DNA of 64,000 bases from Triticum aestivum (Eukaryota; Streptophyta; Magnoliopsida; Poales; Poaceae), in assembly GCF_018294505.1 (NCBI RefSeq), contig NC_057797.1:124563116-124627115 (forward strand). The letters are read 5' to 3'. The notes below the pieces were generated by a model that was not told the DNA's origin, made no database searches, and saw only the letters and a list, made by a program, of their open reading frames with translations. Within the stretch, counting starts at the first letter, position 1. Every line of letters begins with the position of its first letter. The position numbers and the translations under genes are program-made. Below, piece after piece: positions 22,043-33,419 of this stretch.

Positions 22043-22806
22043 TATTGGGGAACGTAGTAATTTCAAAAAAAATCCTACGCACATACATAGGATCTTGGTG
22101 ATGCATAGCAACGAGTGGGAAGAGTGTGTCTACGTACCCTCAAAGACCGAAAGTGGAAGCGTTAGCACAACGTGGTTGATGTAGTCGTACGTCTACACGA
22201 TCTGACCGATCCAAGTACCGAACGCACGACACATCCGAGTTCAGCACACGTTCAACTCGATAACGTCCCACGAACTCTGATCCAGAAGAGCTTCACAGGA
22301 GAGTTTCGTCAGCACGACGGCGTGATGACGGTGATGATGATGCCACCGACACAGGGCTTCGCCTAAGCACCACTATGATATAATCGAGGTGGATTATGGT
22401 GGAGGGGGGCACCGCACACGGCTGGAATAGATCAATAGATCAACTTGCGTGTCTAGAGGTGCCCCCTGCCACCGCATATAAAGGAGCAAGGGGGAGGCCG
22501 GCTGGCCCCTGTAGGCGCGCCAGGAGGAGGAATCCTCCTCCTCGTAGGAGTAGGATTCCCCTCTTTCCTACTCCTACTAGGAGGGGGAAAGGAAGGGGGA
22601 GAGGGAGAAGGAAAGGGGGCGCCGCCCCCCTCTCCTAGTCCAATTCGGACCAGAGGGGGAGGGACACACGGCCTACCCTAGGCCAGCCCTCTCTCTCTCC
22701 ACTAAGGCCCATAAGGCCCACTATTACTCCTGGGGGTTCCAGTAACCCTTCGGCACTCCGGTTTTCTCCGAAACCATCCGGAACACTTCTGGTGTCCGAA
22801 TATAGT
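22043..22806 (-). repeat. 5' LTR of minus-strand Angela, first part (left of nested Gypsy)
   Basis: Starts TATTGGGGAACGTAG, so the terminal TG has become TA. Carries the minus-strand TATA signal (TTTATATG, about 22475-22482) and the CCTCCT/AGGAGG-rich tract. Broken at ATAGT (22802-22806) by Fatima-type element 2 and resumes at 31903. Confidence 0.88.
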
Positions 22807-23288
22807 TGAGGGAGTCCTGGATTAGGGGGTCTCCGTACAAACGGACTATCTCCATTGGCCCGACTGTTAGACTATGAAGATACAAGATTGAAGACTTCGT
22901 CTCGTGTCCGCATGGAACTCTACTTGGCGTGGAACGCAAGCTAGGCAATACGTATATGGATATCTCCTCCTTTGTAACCGACCTTGTGTAACCCTAACCC
23001 TCTCCAATGTCTATATAAACCGAAGGGTTTTAGTCCGTAGGACAACAATCACAACATACAATCATACCGTAGGCTAGCTTCTAGGGATTAGCCTCTCTGA
23101 TCTCGTGGTAGATCTACTCTTGTAACACCCATATCTTCAATATTAATCAAGCAGGACGTAGGGTTTTACCTCCATCAAGAGGGCCCGAACCTGGGTAAAA
23201 CTTCGTGTCCCTTGTCTCCTGTTACCATCCAGCCTAGACGCACAGTTCGGGACCCCCTACCCGAGATCCTCCCGTTTTGACACCGACA
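22807..23288 (+). repeat. 5' LTR of Fatima-type element 2
   Basis: 482 bp, TGAGGGAGTCCTGG to GACACCGACA, with TATA box TATATAAA at 23012-23019. Followed by primer site TTGGTGCTTTCATTGAGAG at 23289. Confidence 0.9.
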
Positions 23289-23314
23289 TTGGTGCTTTCA
23301 TTGAGAGTTCCTCT

Positions 23315-26300
23315 ATGTCGTCGTCGTTAGGCTCGATGGCACCTACTATCATCGGTAGCGATGCGGTCCAGGGTGAGACTTGTCTCCCCCGATAGATCTT
23401 CGTATTCGGCGGCTTTGCACTGCGGGCTAATTCGCTTGGCCATCTGGAGTAGATTGAAAGCTACGCCCCTGGCCATCAGGTCAGATTTGGAAGTTTGAAC
23501 TACATGGCCGACATCCGCGGAGACTTGATCTTCGACGGATTCTAGCCACAGCCGGGCGTGCCGCACTGTCTCGATGGGCATGACCTAGCTCTGCCACCGG
23601 ACGGTACTCCAGAGGCCCCACCCACACCAGCTCCGACCCTTAGCTCAGAGCCAACTACGCCAGTCGAGGACCGGTGGCTAGACACCGCCTCAGGGGCTGC
23701 AGTCTCGATGGCGATCGAGCCAAACACCAGCATAATTGTATGCGCAGCCCGTAACTCCAAGGTGTCGGACTCTCTTCCAGACCCCGAACCATCCGCGCCC
23801 CTGCCAATCGAATCTGAGTGGGCGCCGATCATGGAATTCACCGCCGCGGATATCTTTCAGCACTCGCCCTTCGGCGACATTCTGAATTCACTAAGGTCTC
23901 TCTCTTTGTCAGGAGAGCCCTGGCCGGATTATGGCCAACGGGACTGGGATGCGGACGACGAAGAAATTCGACGCCCACCCACCACCCACTTTGTAGCCAC
24001 TATCGATGATTTAACCGACATGCTCGACTTCGACTCCGAAGACATCGACGGTATGGACGACGATGTAGGAGACGAACATGAACCAACACCTATAGGGCAC
24101 TGGAAAGCCACCTCGTCGTATGACATATACATGGTGGATACACCCACTGAAGGCAACGGTGATGAGATAGCGGAGGATGACCCCCCCAAGAAGCAACCCA
24201 AGCGCCCACGTCAGCGGCGCCGCTCTAAGTCCCGCCAAAGCAAAAGTGGTGATACCAGCGCAGGAGATAATAACACTCCGGATAGCACCAAAGACAATGA
24301 AAACCCCCTCTAGCAAGAGTTAGATCAGGAGGATGAAGGTGCCAGCTCTCCTGAGAGAGCGGCTGGCGGAGAGGAGGAGGATGAAAATTACATGCCCCCC
24401 TCTGAAGACGAGGCAAGCCTCGGCGACGATGAATTCGTCGTATCAGAGGATCCTGTCGAACAAGAGCGCTTCAAGCGCAGGCTTATGGCCACGGCAAATA
24501 GCCTGAAGAAAAAGCAGCAGCAGCTTCAAGCTGATCAAGATCTGCTAGCTGACAAATGGACTGAACTCCTCGCAGCCGAGGAATATAAACTCGAGCGTCC
24601 CTCCAAGAGTTACCCAAGATGCTGGTTACTACCCCGACTGGAGGAAGAAGCGTATGATACGGCTGACCGGCCACCTCGTGGCCGCGATAGAGAGGCATTC
24701 CTGCCGAAAGCTCAGCCTCCACCCCAAAGCCATCCAAATAAAAGGGCATGGGGAGATACGCCAGACCTGCGAGACATATTGGAGGACAAAGCAAAGCACT
24801 CAAGATCGATCTACGGATCACGAGGGCGCACCACTCTACGAGATGGTAAACGTCACGCCGGATACAGTAAAAGCAAATCCGGCCGGGCCGAACACAACGG
24901 CAGGACCCATAAGAGCTGCGTCGTGATATAGCCCAATACAGAGGCGCCGCACACCCCTTATGCTTCACATACAAAGTAATGGAACATCAATTCCCAAAAG
25001 GTTTCAAACCTATAAACATTGAATCATACAACGGCACAACAGATCCCGCGGTATGGATTGAGGACTTCCTCCTCCACATCCACATGGCCCGCGGTGATGA
25101 CTTACATGCCATCAAGTACCTCCCTCTAAAACTCAAAGGACCAGCACGGCATTGGCTTAATAGCTTGCCAGTGGACTCCATTAGCTGTTGGGAAGATCTG
25201 GAAGCCGCATTCCTCGGCAACTTTCAGGGCACTTATGTGCGACCACCAGACGCCGATGACTTGAGCCACATAATTCAGCAGCCAGAAGAGTCGGCCAGGC
25301 AATCTTGGACTCGGTTCCTTACAAAGAAAAACCAAATCGTCGACTGTCCGGATGTGGAGGCCTTAGCGGATTTAAAGCACAACATCCGAGACGAGTGGCT
25401 AGCCCGGCACCTTGGTCAGGAAAAGCCTAAATCTATGGCAGCCCTCATGACGCTCATGACCCGCTTTTGTGCGGGAGAAGACAGCTGGTTGGCTTGCAGT
25501 AACAACATATCAAAGAACCACGGTACCTCAGATACCAAGGACGGCAACAACAGGTCACGTCGCAACAAGCATAAACGCCGCATTAACGGTGAAAGTACTG
25601 ACAATACGGCAGTCAATGCCGGATTCAAAGGCTCTAAACCCAGTCAGCGGAAAAAGGCATTCAAACAAAGTATGCCGGGTCCGTCCAGCTTGGACCGTAT
25701 ACTCGATCGCTCGTGTCAAATACACGGCACCCCAGACAAGCCAGCCAATCACACCAACAGGGATTGTTGGGTGTTCAAGCAGGACGGCAAGTTAATTGCC
25801 GAAAACAAGGACAAGGGGCCGCATAGCGATGATGAGGAAGAACCCCGGCAGCCGCACACTGGAGGATAGAAGAGGTTTCCCCCACAAGTGCGAACGGTGA
25901 ACATGATATACGCAACCCACATCCCCAAGAGGAAGCGGAAGCGTGCGCTCAGGGACGTATATGCGTTGGAGCCAGTCGCCCCAAAGTTCAACCCTTGGTC
26001 CTCCTGCCCGATCACCTTCGATCATAGGGACCACCCCACTAGTATCTGTCACGGCAGATTCGCCGCACTGGTCCTAGACCCAATCATCGATGGATTTCAC
26101 CTCACTCGAGTCCTTATGGATGGCGGCAGTAGCCTGAACCTGCTTTATCAGGACACAGTGTGCAAAATGGGTATAGACCCCTCAAGGATCAAACCCACAA
26201 AGACGACCTTTAAAGGCGTCATTCCAGGCATAGAGGCCCACTGCACAGGCTCAATTACACTGGAAGTGGTCTTTGGATCCCCGGATAACTTCCGAAGTGA

Positions 26301-26619
26301 AGAGTTAATCTTCGATATAGTCCTGTTCCGCATTGGTTATCACGCGTTGCTCGGACGAACCGCATTTGCTAGATTCAATGCGGTACCACATTATGCATAC
26401 CTCAAGCTCAAGATGCCAGGACCTCGCAGCGTTATTACAGTCAATGGAAACACAGAGCGCTCTCTTCGAATAGAGGAGCACACCTTGGCCCTTGCAGCAG
26501 AAGCGCAAAGCAGCCTCTCAAGGCAATCTACCAGTTTGGCGTTTCAAAGCCCGGACACCTTCAAGCGCGCTCGAGCCAATCGGCAAACAGACCGTCTGGC
26601 ACGATCTGAGCTCGCGTAG
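23315..26619 (+). pseudogene. gag-aspartic protease gene of Fatima-type element 2
   Basis: Starts at ATG 23315. In-frame stops lie at 23393, 23450, 23543 and 24311. A frameshift lies near 24910, and a further stop at 25867 is in the downstream frame. The longest open parts are 23558-24313, 24979-25869 (gag domain: WIEDFLLHIHMARGDDLHA, EESARQSWTRF, then a basic linker with SLDRILDRSCQIHG) and 25888-26619 (protease: ALVLDPIIDGFHLTRVLMDG then GSSLNLLY, later LLGRTAFARFNAVPHY). Overall length equals that of element 1. Compared with element 1, the protease part here is uninterrupted. Product would be the capsid-protease precursor. Confidence 0.8.
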
Positions 26620-27802
26620 CAATATGACGGCCACCTCAATCCCAGCTCAACGACGTTGTTCATGCCGCGCGTACATAATTACGCATTAAAAATACCATGG
26701 GCGCAAATGGGGAGGGGGAGGCACAACTACGGCACGCCCCAAAACGCGGCCTAAACCGCACCAGGGGCTTCCCGTTCGGTTATTTTTCTTTTCCTTTCAG
26801 GACTTCAATCTCTGGAAACACGGTCTGGCAGCTCTATTGCCGAACACATGATACAGCAACCAAGGAGGCTGACAACTACAGAATTCCCAGGTGGATTACA
26901 GATTTCATATAATTCCTCAACTCGCCCTTGGAAGGGACATAGTCCTACTCTTTTGCTCATTACACTATCTGTATCACTCTGCTTTAATGCAATTTTTTAA
27001 TATACAATGCATGAAATTACGACTATTATCGCATTTTTGTTATGTGTATACATATCTATGTGTTCATTAATGACGCCTAGCAACCGTACACTCTGGTACG
27101 GCCAATGCACCAGGGGCTTACATACCCACAATATGGTGTGAAAAGTCCGAACACTTTCACAAGTGCGGCACCCCGAACTTATAGCATTATATGCATCAGC
27201 TCCAAATCATGTCTTTGGTCAAATGTTGGGTTTGCCCGACTCCTATGTTTTGGTACCTTACGTTCCGCTCTATCGGCTAAGGTAGCGCTAGGAGAACTAC
27301 TGTGATTGTGCCTCGGTTCTGCCGGGCCGAGCACCTCAGTAGAGAAAGCTAAAACTGACTGTCATGATAAGGTGAGAGACTGGTCACTGTTCGGTGTGGT
27401 TTTTCGAGTCCCTAAAGACTTATGCCGCTTAGGGCGAAGGGCTCCGTCCGGCCTACAGGCATGTATCGCGCCCCGAATTCGGCCTTCTGAATACCAGAGG
27501 CTTCGCCGAAATTTAAAATTATAGAATTCTATGGCTAAGTGAGAGTGATAAAGCATTATTAATCCGGTTGCCTTGTTCGTTGTGCTGAGCACCTCCCTCG
27601 AAGGACACAAACATGGGAACAACAGTGCTTAGGTTTATCCCGAACACCCCAGCACTCGTGGTATGGGGACAAAAGCCGAGGACTAGCCATCTCTCAGATT
27701 GGATAAACAGCCAAACAGAAGGTAATATTTTAAATTCACACAAGTGTTGCATAGCGCATATGAAACAAGTTTTCATTACACAGGATAAAAAACAAGCAAG
27801 TC
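26620..27802. other. Non-coding spacer between convergent genes in Fatima-type element 2
   Basis: About 1.2 kb, collinear with 13518-14729 (shared GTGCGGCACCCCGAACTTAT and TAAGGTAGC(A/G)CTAGGAGAAC). No supported gene. Confidence 0.5.
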
Positions 27803-30800
27803 TCATTCAAATATTACATTTTGTGAACACTCATCCGCGATAAGACGGGCGCCCGGCAGAACACCCTCGTGGTACATCTCGGGGTGGCGGTGCTCCTTGC
27901 CTTCCGGCGGCCCCTCCTTGATAAGCTTCACGGCGTCTAGCTTGACCCACTGCGTTTTCACACGGGCGAAGGCCCGGCGTGCACCTTCAATGCAGACGGA
28001 TCGCTTGATGACCTCCAGCCGTGGGCAGGCATCCACAAGCCGCCTCACCAGGCTGAAGAAGTTGTTCGGAAGGGCGTCGCCAGGCCACAACCGGATTATG
28101 AAGCCCTTCATGGCCTGATCGGCCGCCTTATGTAGCTCGGCCATCTACTTCAGCTGGTCGCTCATTGGCACCGGATGTTCGGCCTCAGCATACTGAGACC
28201 AGAATACCTTCTCCGTCGAGCTTCCGTCCTTGGCCTGTTAGAATAGTGCGGCATCGGACACACTGTGGGGCAAATCTGCGAATGCTCCTGAAGAGCTCCG
28301 GATTCGGGTAAGTAATCGGTAATTCACCGTTGCATGCTTGCTTTGCATATAGAAAGCCTTACCCGCTGCTATCTTCTTCATCGTGTCGATCTCCTGAAGG
28401 GCCTTCTGGGCCTCGGCCTTGGCACTCTTCGCGCTCTCACGGGTCGCGGTAAGCTCAGACTCTCTCGTCTTCAAGTCAAGCTCCAACGCCTCGTGCTTCG
28501 TCACGAGAGCTTGGAGCTCTTGCTGCACCTCGCCCACCCGAGCCACGTGCCTCTCTCGCTCGGTGCGCTCCTGGGACGCCTTTTCTTCGGCCTGGGACAG
28601 TGCTTGCTTCAGGGTCGCCACCTCAGTCGTGGCCCCTGGCAAACATACAATGATCCTGTCCTTTAGCAATCGCGTCCTTTTTCTCATCTACAGACGGGGT
28701 ATCACTTACCCTTGTTCTCCTCGAGCTGCCTCTTCGCAAGGCCGAGCTCCTTCTGGGACCCCTTGAGGGCCTCCTTCAATACGGCGACCTCCGCAGTTAG
28801 TACGGCGGACGCCAGCAGCGAAGCCTGCACATGCATATTGACATACTTATATTAGACTCCTATGATATTATTTGATCCTCTGTTCGGCTTTTCTTTGTGA
28901 ACACCGAACAAAGCATCAGGGGCTACTGTCTATGCGGTAGCACTTCTACTACATTTTAAAACACTTACCTCGAAGCCTGTTAGAAGGCTAGTACAGGCTT
29001 CAGTCAATCCGCTCTTGGCGGACTGAACCTTCTGATCACCGCACTCATGATAGTGCGGTGCTCCTCCTCGATGGAAGCGCTACGAAGCGCTTCCAGCATA
29101 GTGTTCGGCGCCTCTGGGTGGACAGAGGTCACCGGCACAGGTGTCTCACCCTTCTTAGAAGGGGACCACCTGCCCGAGCTCGGATCCATTGGAGGGTCTG
29201 GCGCGGTGTTCGGCTAAGGGCCGAACTCGGAGCTCTCGGGGACCCCGTCCCCTCGGCTCTCGGAGTCCGGAAGGTTGCCTTGAGGCGCCTCTGGGATTGT
29301 CCCCCCTTGATCCGGTGCCTCTTGAGATAGCACCTCGGCATCGTCGGCTGGATGAGGGAAGGTGGCGGTCGGGACTGGATCGCTATCCATGTCTGACGAG
29401 CCCAGGGAGCCATCCGAGGATACCTCGATATTGGCTTGGGCGGCCTATACAATTGAGTTCGGCGTTGGGGAAAGCAATGCGACAAAGGAATCCTATGGGT
29501 TACTTTGGTATCCAAACACTTACAATCTCCCTTGGGGTTTGCCCCTGGGCAACCACTCGTCTTCACTTTCGTCGGCAGCGGTGGAGCTGTCCGGAAGGAG
29601 CGTCCTTCCCTTCTTGGACCCTTCGGCCTCCCCAGTTGGGGCGGCCTTCCTTTTCTTGTCTCCCCCAGTCGGTGGGGGAGCCTCTTTTTCCTCTTCCTCG
29701 TCTTCGGGGAAAGAGTGCACCGCAGAGTCATCGGACGGTGAGTCCGACGACGCCTGGCGTTGGGAACTCTTTCGAGCTCCCTTGGCCTTCTTGGTCTTCT
29801 CCGGCACCTTATAAGGGGCCGGAGTCAGCATCTTCATCAGAAGAGCGTCTGCGGGGCCTTCGGGCAAGGGAGCCGGACAGTCGATTTGTCCAGCCATCTT
29901 CTGCCAGTCCTGTCAAAATTACAGGAGTTTAGATCCCGCATAGAGCCAATCTATATATATATATATAACAAATATCCTGTAAGAGGTAAAACAACTTACC
30001 GCACTGGCATGGCGCTTCGCGCTGAATCTATGATCCTCAGTAATGGGGGAAGGGACTGCGGCGCCCTTGAACAGCACCCTCCAGGCATCTTCATGAGTTG
30101 TGTCGAAGAGCCTGCTCAGAGTTTGGTGTTGCGCCGGATTGAACTCCCACAAGGTAAACTCCCATAGTTGGCAAGGGAGTATCCGGCGAACGAGCATAAC
30201 CTGGACTATGTTGACAAGCTTGAGCTTCTTATCCCACCATGTTCTGAATACATGACTGGAGTCCGGTCAGCTCTTTTGAATTACCCCAGGACAGGCCCTT
30301 CTCTTTCCAGGAGGTGAGCCGCATGGGGATGCCAGATCGGAACTCGGGGACCGCTAGCCATGCGGGGTCGCGCGGCTCGGTGATATAGAACCACCTCGAT
30401 TGCCACCCCTTTATGGTGTCCCCGAAGGTGCCCTCGAGCCATGTGATGTTGGGCATCTTTCCCACCATGGCGTCTCCACACTCCGCCTGGCGGCCGCTCA
30501 CTACCTTCGTCTTGACATTGAAGGTCTTCAGCCATAAGCCGAAGTGGGGCTTGATGCAGAGGAAGGCCTCGCACACGACGATAAACACCGAGATGTTGAG
30601 GATGAAGTTTGGGGCTAGATCATGGAAATCCAGGCCGTAATAAAACATGAGCCCCCGGGCGAAGGGATGGAGAGGGAATCCTAGTCCGCGGAGGAAATGG
30701 GTGAGGAATACCACCCTCTCATGGGGCTCGGGGGTGGGGATGAGTTGTCCCTCATCTGGGAGCCGGTGCGTGATGTCGTCATGCAGGTATCCGGCTCTCC

Positions 30801-30864
30801 TTAGTTTCTTGACGTCTCCCTCCGTGACGGAGGAGACCATCCACTTGCCTCCTGCTCCCGACAT
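27803..30864 (-). pseudogene. Antisense spliced gene (Transposase_28-like) in Fatima-type element 2
   Basis: Same gene as at 14730-17792. ATG at 30864 (MSGAGGKWMVSSVTEG). The Transposase_28-like domain is in 30864-30230 (FLRGLGFPLHPFARGLMFYY, LAPNFILNISVF). A frameshift near 30235 separates it from the rest of exon 1 (30197-30000; HQTLSRLFDTTHEDAWRVLF), which ends at a conserved GTAAG donor. Later blocks: 29906-29522 (SDSPSDDSAVHSFPEDEEEE), about 29440-28975, about 28820-28700, a coiled-coil block at 28640-28360, and the last block 28144-27803 (GFIIRLWPGDALPNNFFSLV). A stop near 28145 precedes that last block. Exon order and splice positions follow element 1. At least two lesions make this copy inactive. 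Confidence 0.6.
29950..29968. repeat. TA microsatellite in intron of antisense gene, element 2
   Basis: A short (TA)n run, CTATATATATATATATAACA, between the first donor and the next acceptor of the antisense gene. Element 1 has no such run at the matching place (about 16890). Confidence 0.7.
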
Positions 30865-30976
30865 GGTTGGAGAAGGTTGAGGTGGAAGTGAGAGCTTGGG
30901 CGCTAGAGCTCGAGTGTGCGGGAGCGGATGAGCAGAGGAGGAAGAAGGCGTGGATAGAAAGGTGAATCCTTATCCC

Positions 30977-30982
30977 TTTATA
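30977..30982 (-). promoter_or_regulatory. TATA box of antisense gene, Fatima-type element 2
   Basis: Minus-strand CATATAAAGG, 113 nt upstream of the ATG at 30864. Matches the site at 17912-17907 in element 1. Confidence 0.5.
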
Positions 30983-31415
30983 TGGGCGGACAAAATTAAA
31001 CGTCCCCACTTGCCTAGTAAAACTCGCTTATCCCCCGAGCGCTGCAATTGATGGCGCGGTTGGGTTACCCACGCCCGTATTGATGAGAATCCCGTAATAA
31101 GGGGACATGATCTCTGCTTTGACAAGACGTGTCGAAAAACTGCCTCACGTTATGTGCGGGGCTCGTTAAAAGAAACGGTTCGAATACTCACCGGGCCATG
31201 ACATGACGTCATGCTATCAAAACAAGCCAGCAAATTAGATCTGTGAAAAAACATTATTCTCTCTACGGTGAAATGTGGGACTTATTTTGCAGGGTCGGAC
31301 ACTATCCTCGTATTCAACTTCTTCTGTAATGTATCCGGAGAAGGAACCCGCCTTGGAATGCCGAAGACAACTGCACGCTGGACTCGTCGTCATTGAAGCC
31401 TGGTTCAGGGGATAC

Positions 31416-31897
31416 TGAGGGAGTCCTGGATTAGGGGGTCTCTGGACAGCCGGACTATCTCCATTGGCCGGACTGTTAGACTATGAAGATACAAGATTGA
31501 AGACTTCGTCTCGTGTCCGGATGGAACTCTACTTGGCGTGGAAGGCAAGCTAGGCAATACGTATATGGATATCTCCTCCTTTATAACCGACCTTGTGTAA
31601 CCCTAACCCTCTCCGGTGTCTATACAAACCGGAGGGTTTTAGTCCGTAGGACAACAATCACAACATACAATCATACCGTAGGCTAGCTTCTAGGGTTTAG
31701 CCTCTCTGATCTCGTGGTAGGTCTACTCTTGTAACACCCATATCTTCAATATTAATCAAGCAGGACGTAGGGTTTTACCTCCATCAAGAGGGCCCGAACC
31801 TGGGTAAAACTTCGTGTCCCTTGCCTCCTGTTACCATCCGGCCTAGACGCACAGTTCGAGACCCCCTACCCGAGATCCGCCGGTTTTGACACCGACA
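31416..31897 (+). repeat. 3' LTR of Fatima-type element 2
   Basis: 482-bp direct repeat of 22807-23288. The TATA octamer is changed to TATACAAA (31621-31628), so this LTR has probably lost its promoter. Followed by target duplication ATAGT. Confidence 0.9.
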
Positions 31898-31902
31898 ATA
31901 GT

Positions 31903-32872
31903 CGTCCAATATATCGATCTTTACATCTTGACCATTTTGAGACTCCTCGTCATGTCCGTGATCATATCAGGGACTCCGAACTACCTTCGGTACATCAAAA
32001 CACAAAAACTCATAATATCGATCGTCACCAAACTTTAAGCGTGCGGACCCTACGGGTTCGAGAACTATGAAGACATGACCGAGACACGTCTCCGGTCAAT
32101 AACCAACAGCGGAACCTGGATGTTCATATTGGCTCCCATATATTCTATGAAGATCTTTATTGGTCAAACCGCATAACAAGATACGTTGTTCCCTTTGTCA
32201 TCGGTATGTTACTTGCCCGAGATTCGATCGTGGGTATCATAATACCTAGTTCAATCTCGTTACCGGCAAGTCTCTTTACTCGTTCCGTAATACATCATCC
32301 GCAACTAACTCATTAGTTACAATGCTTGCAAGGCTTATAGTGATATTCATTACCGAGTGGGCCCTGAGATACCTCTCCGACAATCAGAGTGACAAATCCT
32401 AATCTTGATTTATGCCAACTAAACAATTACCATCGGAGACACCTGTAGAGCACCTTTATAATCACCCAGATACATTGTGACGTTTGTAGCACACAAAGTG
32501 TTCCTCCGGTAATCGGGAGTTGCATAATCTCATAGTCATAGGAACATGTATAAGTCATGAAGAAATCCATAGCAGAAAACTAAACGATCAAGTGCTAAGC
32601 TAACGGAATGGGTAAAGTCAATCACATCATTCTCCTAATGATGTGATCCCATTAATCAAATGACAACCCATGTCTATGGTTGGGAAACATAACCATCTTT
32701 GATTAATGAGCTAGCCAAGTAGAGGCATACTAGTGACACTCTGTTTGTCTATGTATTCACACATGTACTAAGTTTCCGGTTAATACAATTCTAGCATGAA
32801 TAATAAACATTTATCATGATATGAGGAAATAAATAATAACTTTATTATTGCCTCTAGGTCATATTTCCTTCA
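31903..32872 (-). repeat. 5' LTR of minus-strand Angela, second part (right of nested Gypsy)
   Basis: Continues the LTR broken at 22806 and ends CATATTTCCTTCA at 32872, followed by target duplication GATTT. With 22043-22806 it makes an LTR of about 1734 bp, close to the 1742-bp LTR at 6429-8170. Confidence 0.88.
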
Positions 32873-32956
32873 GATTTAAGAGCCAAACAAGAGAAAGTTA
32901 ATAAGCTTGATAAGCATGTTGCCAGCATTATGGGTACCCAGGATATTGTTTCTTGA
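32873..32956 (+). pseudogene. Last 26 codons and stop of CACTA gene, cut off by Angela insertion
   Basis: The frame of the last exon (open to 6428) continues here after the GATTT duplication: RAKQEKVNKLDKHVASIMG, ending at TGA 32954-32956. The join keeps frame and charge pattern, which shows that the Angela element entered a coding exon. The protein tail is a short predicted helix. Confidence 0.65.
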
Positions 32957-33284
32957 GCTCTTTTGAAGTGGTTTCAGTTCTGAACTTGTTTTGTTGCGGC
33001 GTTTATTTGCACTGGTCAGCAACTTGACAACCAGTGTATATGATATGCTGCTTTGTTCCCTATATTTGCACTGGTGGCGAACTTTGATGCCCAGTGGATG
33101 TACTATGTGTAATAGCCGTGATAGCCTAGCGTAAGTTGCTTGCTTATTTATTTCCTTGTTGTCTTGTTTATTTGTTTGCTTGTAGTCACTGTAGTTCTTT
33201 TTCCGCGGTTTGCTAGAGGCCGCAATAACCTATTTTTTAAAACTAGGCCACAATAACCATGGGCTACATATTTAATGTAGTTAC
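32957..33284 (+). other. 3' untranslated region of CACTA gene
   Basis: AT-rich sequence with two near copies of a TTGCACTGGT(C/G)(A/G)(G/C)(C/G)AACTT phrase (about 33006 and 33067), followed by T-rich runs (TATTTATTTCC, TTTATTTGTTTGC). No gene seen. Probably the transcript end before the subterminal repeats. Confidence 0.45.
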
Positions 33285-33419
33285 CATGGGCATCCTACGG
33301 GCCGTAGAAACAATGGGCCTTCTTAGGGCCGTATAAAGAATGGGCCTTCTATGGGCCGTAGCATCAATGGGCCTTCTACGGGTCGTAGGATCAATGGGCC
33401 TTCTACATGCCGTATGATC
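33285..33419 (+). repeat. 27-bp tandem array in CACTA subterminal region
   Basis: Five units start at 33285, 33312, 33339, 33366 and 33393, exactly 27 bp apart. The consensus is (A/C)ATGGGCCTTCTA followed by GGGCCGTA and a short variable end. This is the densest part of the subterminal repeats and a likely binding array for the element's own DNA-binding protein. Confidence 0.8.

Larger units (their letters stand above)
22807..31897 (+). mobile_element. Fatima-type Gypsy element 2, non-autonomous, with antisense gene
   Basis: A complete 9091-bp element with 482-bp LTRs (22807-23288 and 31416-31897) and target duplication ATAGT (22802-22806 and 31898-31902). Same plan as element 1: sense gag-protease, spacer, antisense spliced gene, no reverse transcriptase or integrase. 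LTRs differ at about 19 of 482 sites by hand count, roughly 1.5 million years at 1.3e-8 per site per year. It sits in the 5' LTR of the same Angela copy that carries element 1. Confidence 0.85.
6429..32872 (-). mobile_element. Angela/BARE-1-type Copia retrotransposon, minus strand, with two nested Gypsy elements
   Basis: The two outer ends are LTRs read on the minus strand (TGAAGGAAATAT... to ...CCCCAACA). The 5-bp target duplication is GATTT, at 6424-6428 and 32873-32877. The order from right to left is 5' LTR, primer site, gag, integrase, reverse transcriptase, RNase H, 3' LTR, the Copia order. Gypsy elements at 9704-18833 and 22807-31897 interrupt the reverse transcriptase region and the 5' LTR. 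Removing them leaves an element of about 8.2 kb, a usual size for this family. The family name rests on the LTR and on the polyprotein motifs. Confidence 0.9.

Noticed and set aside
33285..33419. CRISPR-like array
   Set aside because: Regular 27-bp period, but the units are contiguous with no unique spacers, and the genome is a plant; it is a subterminal tandem array.
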